Notes: a model not told the origin generated them from the sequence alone. A stretch of 8,335 nucleotides of DNA from Clostridiales bacterium (GCA_021203115.1 JAJQBV010000124.1:1-8335), one strand, 5' to 3'; counted from the stretch's first letter, positions 1 to 6,412 are shown. Numbers and translations: made by a program.

Positions 1-13
1 AAAAAATGAGTAG

Positions 14-34
14 TTCGAGTACGGTGTACTCGAA
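14..34. repeat. Perfect 9-bp inverted repeat, possible operator
   Basis: Arms TTCGAGTAC (14-22) and GTACTCGAA (26-34) are perfect reverse complements around a GGT spacer. No T-run follows on the plus strand. On the minus strand a run of six T (positions 6-1) lies seven bases beyond the stem, so a leftward terminator is only weakly possible. The short spacer and symmetry resemble operators of dimeric regulators such as MerR or TetR types, and it sits about 70 bp before the start codon of the SnoaL-like gene. No clear -35/-10 pair frames it. The inverted repeat is certain; its role is inference. Confidence 0.5.
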
Positions 35-101
35 GTAAAAACACAGTAATTCCGGAGCTTTCAGCCCCGGGTACACGAGTTATGAAATGGAGGAGTTTAC
101 T

Positions 102-493
102 ATGGCAGAAGAAAACAAGATTGCGATCGCGCAGGCCAACAAACAGCTGATGCTGGATTTTTATGAGCGCGTATTCAACAGGACATGTCCGGCATCGACG
201 ATGTCATGCGCGAGGATTACATGCAGCACAGCCCGGAGGTGGAGGACGGCCGGGAGGGCTTTAAGAAGTTTTTCCGCGGTTTTCTTCAGGCCAAGCCGCA
301 TGCCGGCATCATCAAGGTGATTGCTGAGGACGATCTCGTCTGCATGTTTTTCCGATGCACCCTCGGGGCCAACGGGGCGGTAATCAAGGTTTTTGATTTA
401 TATCGCATTCAGGACGGCAAGCTGGCGGAGCACTGGGACTGCACCATGAACACGGAGGACATTCCGGTGAACAATTCACTGGGACACTTTTAA
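102..493 (+). pseudogene. SnoaL/NTF2-like protein, interrupted by a one-base frameshift
   Basis: Two overlapping frames together make one SnoaL-like (NTF2-fold) protein of about 130 residues, the usual size of this family of small cyclases, isomerases and uncharacterised proteins. The first frame starts at ATG 102, six bases after GGAGGAG (89-95), and gives the N-terminal helix ending LDFYERVFN. Near 180-184 the homology moves to the -1 frame, which continues DMSGIDDVMREDYMQHSP, then EDGREGFKKFF and a C-terminal beta region ending at TAA 491-493. The segments with Y-x-QHSP and DG-x-EGF-x-x-FF are typical of the family. One added base next to GG 181-182 would restore a single frame. Unrepaired, translation from 102 stops at 318-320 after 72 residues. 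There is no slippery heptamer, so this is a mutation or a sequencing error. The upstream in-frame ATG at 87 overlaps the ribosome site and is not the start. The substrate is unknown. Confidence 0.75.
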
Positions 494-511
494 AAATACA
501 GAGGAAATATT

Positions 512-1054
512 ATGTTTGAGGAATACTACAGGGAGCCGGAACCGGCGAAGCGCAAAAAGATTCTGGATGCCTATGTCCCGGAAGATTTTGACCAGGAGAA
601 GCTGGAGCAGATGAAGCGACTGTTTGAGATCCGTTACAGCGTGGACAAAAACGGAGTCTGGGCGGACTGTTTTGTCCGGAGCTTTCTGGAGCTGCGGATG
701 ATTGCGGAAAATATGGAGAGCGTCTTCGCCTCCCGGCGGAATAAAAAGATGGGAACGGCGGCACTGGAGCGTCTCTGCCTGAACCGTCAGGAAGAATTTG
801 CGGAGGACGTGCTGTACCGTGAGCTGTGCCATGTCACCGCGGTTTACATTTCCGCGTGTACCCGGGATAAAAACTACACCTCGTTTATCTGGGGACTCGG
901 CAAGATCAGCGACAAGAAAACGGTCGGCAAGATTCGATACGATATGCAGAAGGTGGGCGAGGATATCCCGAAGTACCTGAATGCGGAGGAGGCGTGCCGG
1001 ATCCTCAGCCGGGCGGTTAAGGATACGGCGGAGAAAATGTTGGAGGACTTGTAA
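512..1054 (+). CDS. Hypothetical protein, resembles DUF6553 of Lachnospiraceae
   Basis: This is a 180-residue soluble protein starting at ATG 512 with AGAGGAAA just upstream. It begins 18 bases after the preceding stop, so it is probably co-transcribed with the SnoaL-like gene. It is predicted to be mostly helical and highly charged, without signal peptide or membrane segment. The N-terminus (REPEPAKRKKILDAYVPED) followed by a region with FEIRY and D-x-FVRSFLELR resembles, from memory, an uncharacterised Lachnospiraceae family annotated DUF6553; I hold the family name only loosely. No catalytic motif can be seen. Its base composition is GC-rich like the neighbouring glucokinase, with no sign of recent transfer. 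The function is unknown. The long minus-strand frame across it is a composition shadow. Confidence 0.8.
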   Translation: MFEEYYREPEPAKRKKILDAYVPEDFDQEKLEQMKRLFEIRYSVDKNGVWADCFVRSFLELRMIAENMESVFASRRNKKMGTAALERLCLNRQEEFAEDVLYRELCHVTAVYISACTRDKNYTSFIWGLGKISDKKTVGKIRYDMQKVGEDIPKYLNAEEACRILSRAVKDTAEKMLEDL

Positions 1055-1055
1055 A

Positions 1056-1088
1056 ATGATTCTCAATCATGTATATATAAAGAGAATC
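1056..1088. promoter_or_regulatory. Nested inverted repeats upstream of glucokinase, possible operator
   Basis: Two overlapping inverted repeats fill the gap before the ROK gene. The first is ATGATT (1056-1061), CTC, AATCAT (1065-1070). The second is GATTCTC (1058-1064) paired with GAGAATC (1082-1088) across 17 bases. They share bases, so as RNA they would be mutually exclusive. The core AATGATTCTCA matches part of the classical Fur-box consensus, but the right half of a Fur box is poor. A regulator binding site for the glucokinase gene is plausible. No confident promoter hexamers were found here. Confidence 0.35.
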
Positions 1089-1121
1089 TGAATGATATCG
1101 TATGTTTTAAGGGGAAAGACG

Positions 1122-2090
1122 ATGAAAAAGTATGCATTCGGTGTCGATATCGGTGGCACCACAGTGAAAATGGGACTGTTTGAGACAGACGGCACACTCT
1201 GTGACATATGGGAGATTAAGACGCGGACGGGAAACGGAGGCTCCGGGATCCTCGGTGATATTGCAGCCAGTATTTCGGAAAAGACGGAGAAAAACAACCT
1301 CACCGCGAGTCAGATTGACGGTATCGGCATGGGCGTTCCCGGACCGGTCGGCACGGACGGCACGGTTTTTCATTGTGTAAATCTCGGATGGGATACCTTC
1401 AATGTGGAGCAGGCGATGCAGACGCTGACCGGATTCCGCACAAAGGCGGGAAACGATGCCAATGTGGCGGCGCTCGGCGAGATGTGGATGGGCGGCGGCA
1501 AAGGCTATGAGAATCTGGTCATGGTTACGCTGGGAACCGGCGTCGGCGGCGGTGTGATCCTGAACGGAAGAATTCTTCCCGGCTTCAACGGTGCGGCCGG
1601 CGAGATCGGGCACATCCACATGCGGGACGATGAACCGGATGCCTGCGGATGCGGGAATCACGGCTGTCTGGAGCAGTATGCGTCCGCCAACGGCGTGGCG
1701 CGGATGGCCAGAAAATATTTAAAAGAGCACCGGGAGAAGAGCATACTGCGTCAGCTTGACCGGGATGCGATCACATCAAAGGATGTCTTCGATGCGGCGA
1801 AGGACAATGACGCCGTGGCGCTGGAGATCGTAGATGATTTCGGAAAAACCCTCGGGAAGGCACTGGCGCAGATCGCCTGCGTGGTCAACCCCCAGGCGTT
1901 TGTGATCGGCGGAGGCATGGCCAAGGCCGGAGATATTGTTATCGAGGTCGTCCGGAAGCATTTTTCGGAGTATGCGTTCCATGCTGTCAGCGGAACTCAG
2001 TTTGCGTTGGCAACCCTTGGCAATAATGCCGGGATCTACGGCGGCGTCCGGATGATACTGGACGAGACCGAAAACGAATGTTGTATTTGA
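1122..2090 (+). CDS. glcK: ROK-family glucokinase
   Basis: This cytoplasmic sugar kinase of 322 residues is expected to phosphorylate glucose to glucose-6-phosphate with ATP. The start ATG 1122 follows AAGGGGA by about six bases and gives MKKYAFGVDIGGTT; the in-frame ATG at 1092 lacks a ribosome site. The visible order is the phosphate-binding DIGGTTVKMG (9-18), GMGVPGPVG (69-77), the catalytic-base motif GNDAN with Asp112, LGTGVGGG (137-144), and EIGH with Glu161 and His164. The zinc motif CGCGNHGC has Cys175, Cys177 and Cys182, which together with His164 is the ROK signature. VNPQAFVIGGGMA lies near 255-267. All key residues are present and the length is normal. ROK members also include other hexose and N-acetylhexosamine kinases and repressors; no N-terminal winged helix is present, so this is a kinase, with glucose the likeliest substrate. 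The symbol follows Bacillus usage. A strong terminator follows. Confidence 0.93.
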   Translation: MKKYAFGVDIGGTTVKMGLFETDGTLCDIWEIKTRTGNGGSGILGDIAASISEKTEKNNLTASQIDGIGMGVPGPVGTDGTVFHCVNLGWDTFNVEQAMQTLTGFRTKAGNDANVAALGEMWMGGGKGYENLVMVTLGTGVGGGVILNGRILPGFNGAAGEIGHIHMRDDEPDACGCGNHGCLEQYASANGVARMARKYLKEHREKSILRQLDRDAITSKDVFDAAKDNDAVALEIVDDFGKTLGKALAQIACVVNPQAFVIGGGMAKAGDIVIEVVRKHFSEYAFHAVSGTQFALATLGNNAGIYGGVRMILDETENECCI

Positions 2091-2122
2091 GAGTGGTAAA
2101 CTTTTGCAATATATGCATGGCA

Positions 2123-2156
2123 AAAACGGCTTCCCCGGGTGTGGGGAAGCCGTTTT
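2123..2156. terminator. Bidirectional intrinsic terminator between glcK and hsp20
   Basis: Arms AAAACGGCTTCCCC (2123-2136) and GGGGAAGCCGTTTT (2143-2156) form a perfect 14-bp stem with a six-base loop. The stem is GC-rich at the loop side and ends in a T-run on both strands: TTTT on plus, TTTTT on minus. It lies 32 bases after the glucokinase stop and 42 bases from the hsp20 stop, so it can serve both convergent genes. Confidence 0.9.
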
Positions 2157-2198
2157 GCTGGGAGAAAACTATATAGTAAAGAAAATGGGGATGGCGTA

Positions 2199-2639
2199 TT
2201 AACCCTGGATGGGAATGTACCTGGACTCCTCAACCTCCGGCTGTTTTTCCTTTTTCGGAACCTGAATCGTCAGGACGCCGTCGTTGAACTTCGCCTGAAT
2301 GTCCTCCTGCTTCACCGCGTCGCCTACATAGAAGCTTCTCTGATAATGACCGGAGTAGCGCTCCCGGCGGATGTAGCGCTGGTGCTCATCCTTATCCTCG
2401 GTGGTGTTTGTGCGCCCGGCGCGGATGGTCAGATAGCCGTTCTTCAGCTCCGCGCGTACATCATCGCGGGAAAATCCCGGAAGGTCCATTTCAATCTCAT
2501 AGTGATCGTCGAAGTCCTTGATGTCCGTGCTCATCTGGTTAACGCTGCGGACGCCGCTGTCGGCAAAAAACGGGTCACGGAAAAAGTCGTCAAAAATATT
2601 CTCTACAAAATTGTCTGCGTAAATGCTCGGTCTCAACAT
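2199..2639 (-). CDS. hsp20: Hsp20/alpha-crystallin small heat-shock protein
   Basis: This 146-residue ATP-independent holdase chaperone binds unfolding proteins in the cytoplasm under stress. The start at 2639 (minus strand) follows AAGGA by seven bases. The N-terminal arm (1-36), with aromatic-rich NIFDDFFRDPFF, is typical of clostridial members. The alpha-crystallin domain spans about 37-129, with the conserved MDLPGF (51-56), ELKNGYLTI (64-72), R-x-ERYSGHYQRSF (92-103) and the hallmark GVLTIQVPK (121-129). The C-terminal tail has the I-x-I anchor as IPI (142-144), which docks to neighbouring subunits in the oligomer. The length is normal and the gene intact. It is monocistronic, with its own CIRCE-controlled promoter upstream and a shared terminator downstream. 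Confidence 0.95.
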   Translation of the reverse strand: MLRPSIYADNFVENIFDDFFRDPFFADSGVRSVNQMSTDIKDFDDHYEIEMDLPGFSRDDVRAELKNGYLTIRAGRTNTTEDKDEHQRYIRRERYSGHYQRSFYVGDAVKQEDIQAKFNDGVLTIQVPKKEKQPEVEESRYIPIQG

Positions 2640-2722
2640 AAATCATTCCTTCTTTCTGAATATCTGTTTTTTTCATCAAATGGTTGTTAGATAGTGTGTA
2701 CACTTTTCTATCTGCTATACAT

Positions 2723-2751
2723 GTTATATAACAAATTGTTAGCACTGTCAA
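2723..2751 (-). promoter_or_regulatory. Sigma-A promoter of hsp20
   Basis: On the minus strand a perfect -35 TTGACA (2751-2746) is followed by a 17-base spacer and a -10 TATAAC (2728-2723). The predicted transcript starts near 2716 and leaves a leader of roughly 75 bases before the hsp20 start codon. The -35 box lies inside the CIRCE element, which is a standard arrangement for HrcA repression. Confidence 0.85.
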
Positions 2752-2765
2752 GAGTTGAGTGCTAA
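2739..2765. promoter_or_regulatory. CIRCE element (HrcA operator)
   Basis: Left arm TTAGCACTG (2739-2747), nine-base spacer, right arm GAGTGCTAA (2757-2765). The consensus is TTAGCACTC, nine bases, GAGTGCTAA, so only the ninth base of the left arm differs. The element overlaps the -35 box of the hsp20 promoter. HrcA bound here would block RNA polymerase, with release on heat shock when GroEL is occupied by unfolded protein. That mechanism is known for the family; its operation here is inferred. Confidence 0.92.
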
Positions 2766-2898
2766 TTTTTTTAAAAAAAGTTTAGGAAATGAATTATGAG
2801 CGGTTTTCAAAAAAGTTAAATACGATTATGTTTATTATGATTTTCATAATTGGAGGAGGTATAAAAGTCAGGGCAGAAGAATACATGCAAGAAAAACA
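2766..2898. other. AT-rich intergenic spacer
   Basis: With the hsp20 leader and CIRCE it forms a gene-free gap of about 320 bases (2640-2961). It is strongly AT-rich, with T and A tracts. A near-ideal ribosome site GGAGGAGGT (2852-2860) has no ATG, GTG or TTG within the next 15 bases. A 14-codon frame from ATG 2885 to the stop at 2927-2929 has only a weak ribosome site. I see no RNA gene and no confident terminator here. Confidence 0.5.
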
Positions 2899-2927
2899 GT
2901 GCAAACAGCGGGATTATTTGTTACAAT
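2899..2927 (+). promoter_or_regulatory. Possible extended -10 promoter of the AAA/PD-(D/E)XK gene
   Basis: TACAAT (2922-2927) is preceded by TG at 2919-2920, giving an extended -10. The hexamer 17 bases upstream, GTGCAA (2899-2904), matches the -35 consensus only partly. Transcription would start near 2934, about 28 bases before the chosen start codon. The call rests on the -10 alone. Confidence 0.4.
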
Positions 2928-2961
2928 GAATAGAACCGAGTTGGGAAAGGAGAGCTTCAGG

Positions 2962-4527
2962 ATGCCGGTCAATAACATGAAACTTCCGATTGGAATTGAA
3001 GATTTTAAAGAAATCCGGACCGCTGGTTTTTATTATGTCGATAAAACAGGCCTGATCAGGGATCTCCTGAACAATTGGGCAAAAGTGAATCTCTTTACCC
3101 GTCCCCGTCGTTTCGGAAAAAGCCTCAATATGAGCATGCTGAAGTATTTCTTTGATATAGGGGATAATGAGGATCTGTTTCAGGGACTGGAAATTGCGAA
3201 CGAGACGAAGCTTTGCGACGAATATATGGGAAAATTCCCTGTAATTTCTGTTTCTTTAAAGGGGATTAATGCGCCATCGTTTCAAATTGCATTTGATATG
3301 GCAGTAGAAACAATCAATACGGCAGCACGACAGTTTCAATATCTTCTGGATAGTGATTGCCTGTCAGAAGTTGAAAAAAGTGCTTTTCAAGAGTTGCTCC
3401 GCAGAGATATGGGCGAGTCTGTATTATATGGCAGTCTGAAAGTTTTATCCGAACTGCTTATGAAACACCATGGGAGTAAGGCCATTATACTGATTGATGA
3501 ATATGATGTGCCGCTTGCGAAAGCTCATGAGAACGGCTATTACGATGAGATGGTGTTTTTGATTCGGAATCTGTTTGAGCAGGCGTTGAAGACAAATGAC
3601 AGCCTGCAGTTTGCAGTGCTGACCGGATGCATGAGGATATCCAGAGAAAGCATATTTACAGGTTTGAATAATGTACCCGTCTTATCTGTGACGGATGTGG
3701 AATTTAATGAGTACTTTGGCTTTACGGATGACGAAGTAAAGGAAATGCTGGAATGTTATGGCCTTACGAAATACTACGAAGTAGTGAAAGAATGGTATGA
3801 TGGATATTTGTTCAGGAAAACATCAGTATACTGCCCGTGGGATGTCATTTGCCATGTAAGGAAACTGAATACGGATCCTGATGCATTGCCGGAAAATTAC
3901 TGGATTAATACGAGCGGAAACGATGCTATGCGGCGATTTATAAGGGAATCTGATAATAACGCCAGTACAAAGCGTGAAATTGAGAGTTTGCTTGCAGGCG
4001 AAGCCGTTGTGAAAGAAATCCATCAGGAACTGACCTACCGTGATATGTATTCTTCTATAGAAAATATATGGAGTGTTCTGTTCATGACCGGATACCCTAC
4101 ACAGAGAGTAAGGCGGGAAGATACCCGTTTCGAACTGGTTATCCCAAACAGGGAAATACATTCCATTTTTGCAACACAGATTATGGATCTGTTCAGAGAA
4201 AATGTGAAGAAAGACGGCGAAGGTGTCAAACGATTCTGCGAAGCGTTGAAGAACGGAGATGAAAAGGGGATTGAAAGCCAGTTTGGTGCTTATCTGAGAA
4301 AAACAATCAGCCTGCGGGATACATTTGTGCGAAAAGAACGAAAAGAAAGTTTTTATCATGGTATCTTGCTTGGCATCCTTGGTGTAAAGGAATCCTGGGC
4401 CGTCTCGTCAAATGGTGAAGCCGGTGATGGTTACAGTGACATCCAGATTGAGATTGTGGATGAAGAGATTGGAATTATCATAGAGGTAAAGTATGTTGAT
4501 AGTGGTAATCTGGATGAGGCGTGTTAG
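2962..4527 (+). CDS. AAA-ATPase-like / PD-(D/E)XK nuclease-family protein, cut by TAG
   Basis: This is a 521-residue product of the family combining an AAA-ATPase-like domain (Pfam AAA-ATPase_like) with a C-terminal PD-(D/E)XK nuclease fold (PDDEXK_9), often multi-copy in gut Clostridia and Bacteroidetes and of unproven function. The start ATG 2962 follows AAAGGAGAG by about nine bases and gives the usual family opening LPIGIEDFKEIR, then YYVDKTGLI. The family P-loop variant TRPRRFGKS is at 46-54 (Lys53), and the Walker B strand IILIDEYD ends with Asp179/Glu180. LTGCMRISRESIFTGLNN (from about 220) is a conserved core segment. The nuclease core shows GYSD (Asp493) and IIIEVK (Glu508, Lys510). 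The frame ends in TAG at 4525-4527 inside the normally continuous GNLDEAC-x-EALDQIE segment, so the last helix is lost although the catalytic residues remain. Base composition is clearly AT-richer than the left-hand genes, suggesting separate ancestry. An alternative GTG start at 2899 has no ribosome site. Confidence 0.85.
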   Translation: MPVNNMKLPIGIEDFKEIRTAGFYYVDKTGLIRDLLNNWAKVNLFTRPRRFGKSLNMSMLKYFFDIGDNEDLFQGLEIANETKLCDEYMGKFPVISVSLKGINAPSFQIAFDMAVETINTAARQFQYLLDSDCLSEVEKSAFQELLRRDMGESVLYGSLKVLSELLMKHHGSKAIILIDEYDVPLAKAHENGYYDEMVFLIRNLFEQALKTNDSLQFAVLTGCMRISRESIFTGLNNVPVLSVTDVEFNEYFGFTDDEVKEMLECYGLTKYYEVVKEWYDGYLFRKTSVYCPWDVICHVRKLNTDPDALPENYWINTSGNDAMRRFIRESDNNASTKREIESLLAGEAVVKEIHQELTYRDMYSSIENIWSVLFMTGYPTQRVRREDTRFELVIPNREIHSIFATQIMDLFRENVKKDGEGVKRFCEALKNGDEKGIESQFGAYLRKTISLRDTFVRKERKESFYHGILLGILGVKESWAVSSNGEAGDGYSDIQIEIVDEEIGIIIEVKYVDSGNLDEAC

Positions 4528-4665
4528 GAGGCTTTGGATCAGATCGAAAAGATGCATTATGATGAAAATCTGAAAGATGACGAGATTGACCACATCCTGA
4601 AGTATGGAATTGCCTGTTATAAAAAGCGATGCAAAGTGATGCTTGCCCGCATAAATAGGTTTTAA
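4528..4665 (+). pseudogene. Severed C-terminal tail of the AAA/PD-(D/E)XK protein
   Basis: Directly after the TAG codon the same frame stays open for 45 codons to TAA 4663-4665. It reads EALDQIEKMHYDENLKDD, then ILKYGIACYKKRCKVMLA, which is the usual family ending (Q-I-E, K-YGIA-YKK-C-V). This shows that the stop is a nonsense change within one gene and that the undamaged protein would have 567 residues. The stop itself creates TAGGAGG, a good ribosome site, but the next ATG (4552) is 20 bases away, so independent translation of the tail is unlikely. Confidence 0.85.
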
Positions 4666-4679
4666 AGAAGAGGATGGAA

Positions 4680-4931
4680 ATGCAATCACCCATTATAGAA
4701 ATAGATGTGCACGGCCTGACGACAGACCAGGCTGTAAATAAAATAGAAAATATAATAAAAAAGGCGGATCGGAGTACGTATCGGATCCGGGTCATCCATG
4801 GCTTTCATCGGGGGAATCATATCCAGAATGCCATATACCGGGAAATCGGCTATGGACTGAACCCGAAAGTGCTTCGGATCACGGGCGGGGATAACCCTGG
4901 CATTACGGAACTGGTACTCAGGGAATATTGA
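4680..4931 (+). CDS. Small stand-alone Smr-domain protein
   Basis: This 83-residue protein is almost entirely one Smr domain, the fold found at the C-terminus of MutS2 and linked to nicking endonuclease activity or nucleic-acid binding, including roles at collided ribosomes. IEIDVHGLTTDQAVNKI (6-22) carries the conserved D-x-HG motif (Asp9, His11, Gly12). RIRVIHGFHRG (35-45) stands where the family has the H-G-x-G-x-G segment, here with FHR instead of the glycine-rich form. The end, NPKVLRI with GDNPGITELVL, is typical. GAGG (4670-4673) is six bases before ATG 4680; the ATG at 4674 touches that site and is less likely. It starts 14 bases after the end of the ATPase tail and may be co-transcribed. 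No MutS2 ATPase part is present, so nuclease activity is uncertain. Confidence 0.85.
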   Translation: MQSPIIEIDVHGLTTDQAVNKIENIIKKADRSTYRIRVIHGFHRGNHIQNAIYREIGYGLNPKVLRITGGDNPGITELVLREY

Positions 4932-5015
4932 AAATAACAAATTACGGAATAACTTTTTATCAGCAACGGAAATGCAGCCGGAGCGATAAAACAGATATGG
5001 GGAGGATAACATAAG

Positions 5016-6389
5016 ATGAAGCAGTTTCGTGTGATTTTCGCAGTTTGTCTGGCAGCGTGCCTTGTGCCGGCGGGATGCGGGAAAAACAGTGAGGAGGAGA
5101 TTTCAGTTATTTCTGAGATTTCGGCGGAAGTCGAAGAGGCAGAGCCGGAATTGACAGAATTGGAGCTGACAGAGGATGATCTGGAGGGGCTTGTGACAGG
5201 TTTGACAGATCGCTATGTGCTGGTTGACGCGGAGGATATGGATTATCTCTTTGATATTGATTATGAGGAAGAGGTGATTCTTGAAGTCACGGTCGATGCG
5301 GGAACAGAGGATGAAGAAGTGTCGGCTGAGGATGAAGAGATATCGGCTGAGGATGATGAATCCGAAGGTGAGAGCAGCCAGGCAGAAACAGCTGTGGTCG
5401 ACACCGCTGTGCCGGGCGAGTATGAAATCACATATACGGTAGCGGTGGATACGGAGGCCTATATAAGCTATATTTCCGGGGATAATGAGTCAGACTATGA
5501 CATTGTGTATACGGCAGCTGAAAGTGTGAAGTATATTGAGGTTTTAAGGACGGTTACGGTTGTAGATACTGAGACGGCAGATACGCTCTGCGAGAACGGC
5601 GATACGGTTTGGGCCAGCGGTAATGAGATCTATGAGAAAACAGAAGAGGCAGATGCGGAGGAACCGGAAGAAACGGGGGATAGTGAAGAGACAGATACTG
5701 CGTCTGCGGCTTCTGATTCTGAGGAACCGACGGCCTCTGTTCCCGAAGAAACAGCTACATCTCAGGATACAGAAGAAAGTTCTGAGGCCAGTGCGCCGGA
5801 GGCCGCTGCGGCAGATACCGTTGGCTCCGTCGTAGACACGTATCCGTTTGCCGAATCTACTACGCAGGTTATTGATGTCGTGTCAAGCGGTTCTACGGGG
5901 ACGCTGACGCTTTACAATAAAGATAACGGTGTGTGGACAGCCGTGTTTTCTACCAGCTGTTATGTGGGATACAATGGGATCAGCAGCAGTAAAGTCGAGG
6001 GTGATAAAAAAACGCCGGCAGGATATTTTACTCTGGGGCAGGCATTCGGCGTCAGCGCAAACCCGGGAAGCACCCGGTCATACTTACAGGTAAATGCGAA
6101 TCATTATTGGGTGGATGACAGCAACAGTCCTTATTATAACCAGCTCGTCGACAGCAGTGTCACCGGGATTCAGTGGAGCAGCGCAGATCACCTGATCGAC
6201 TCGCCGACTGCCTATAAATACGCGATCGCGATCAATTACAATACGGCGTGCACGCCGGGAGCGGGATCGGCGATTTTCCTTCATTGCCAGATAGGAAAAC
6301 CGACCGTTGGGTGCGTTTCCGTCGGAGAATCGTATATGATACAGATTTTACAGTCGCTGAGAGGGGATACGATTATCTACATCCACTGA
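5016..6389 (+). CDS. Exported L,D-transpeptidase (YkuD domain) with acidic linker
   Basis: This 457-residue cell-envelope protein is expected to form 3-3 cross-links in peptidoglycan or to attach substrates to it. The start ATG 5016 follows GGGGAGGA by nine bases. Residues 1-21 form a signal peptide ending AGC (Cys21), probably a lipoprotein anchor, though Pro at -3 is unusual; LAAC (Cys15) is an alternative. A Glu/Asp-rich stretch follows, with a short 7-residue repeat at 103-116. A beta-rich segment (about 130-185, with PGEYEITYTV and VLRTVTVVD) looks like a bacterial Ig-like domain. A second acidic Ser/Thr/Ala-rich linker spans about 205-270. The YkuD domain (about 283-457) has KKTPAGYF (331-338) and the catalytic pair His423 and Cys433 in HCQIGKPTVGC, followed by VSV, in place of the commoner SHGCVR. 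The linker probably spans the wall. No clear terminator lies before the next gene. Confidence 0.9.
   Translation: MKQFRVIFAVCLAACLVPAGCGKNSEEEISVISEISAEVEEAEPELTELELTEDDLEGLVTGLTDRYVLVDAEDMDYLFDIDYEEEVILEVTVDAGTEDEEVSAEDEEISAEDDESEGESSQAETAVVDTAVPGEYEITYTVAVDTEAYISYISGDNESDYDIVYTAAESVKYIEVLRTVTVVDTETADTLCENGDTVWASGNEIYEKTEEADAEEPEETGDSEETDTASAASDSEEPTASVPEETATSQDTEESSEASAPEAAAADTVGSVVDTYPFAESTTQVIDVVSSGSTGTLTLYNKDNGVWTAVFSTSCYVGYNGISSSKVEGDKKTPAGYFTLGQAFGVSANPGSTRSYLQVNANHYWVDDSNSPYYNQLVDSSVTGIQWSSADHLIDSPTAYKYAIAINYNTACTPGAGSAIFLHCQIGKPTVGCVSVGESYMIQILQSLRGDTIIYIH
5322..5356 (+). repeat. Two-copy 21-bp in-frame repeat in the acidic linker
   Basis: TCGGCTGAGGATGA occurs at 5322-5335 and again at 5343-5356, a period of 21 bases (seven codons). 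It encodes SAEDEEI then SAEDDES, with a degenerate earlier copy TEDEEV just upstream. Such repeats can expand or contract by slippage, so linker length may vary between strains. Confidence 0.75.
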
Positions 6390-6412
6390 TTTCTGAAGCC
6401 GAAAAGATGCGA

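Noticed and set aside
170..190. Programmed -1 frameshifting in the SnoaL-like gene
   Set aside because: No X-XXY-YYZ slippery heptamer or downstream structure was seen, and the family is not known to use recoding.
476..1066. 196-codon minus-strand frame over the hypothetical gene
   Set aside because: It is antisense to a gene with a good ribosome site and coherent protein; no family features were seen.
1107..1661. 184-codon minus-strand frame over glucokinase
   Set aside because: It is the antisense shadow of the ROK gene and its product resembles nothing known.
2139..2690. 183-codon plus-strand frame across hsp20
   Set aside because: It starts in the terminator hairpin and runs antisense to a well-conserved Hsp20 domain.
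3823..4359. 178-codon minus-strand frame over the AAA/PD-(D/E)XK gene
   Set aside because: It is antisense to conserved family sequence, with no ribosome site or motif support.
4525..4527. Stop-codon recoding (pyrrolysine or programmed readthrough) at TAG
   Set aside because: No element specific for recoding was seen, and this family is not known to use it; a nonsense mutation is simpler.
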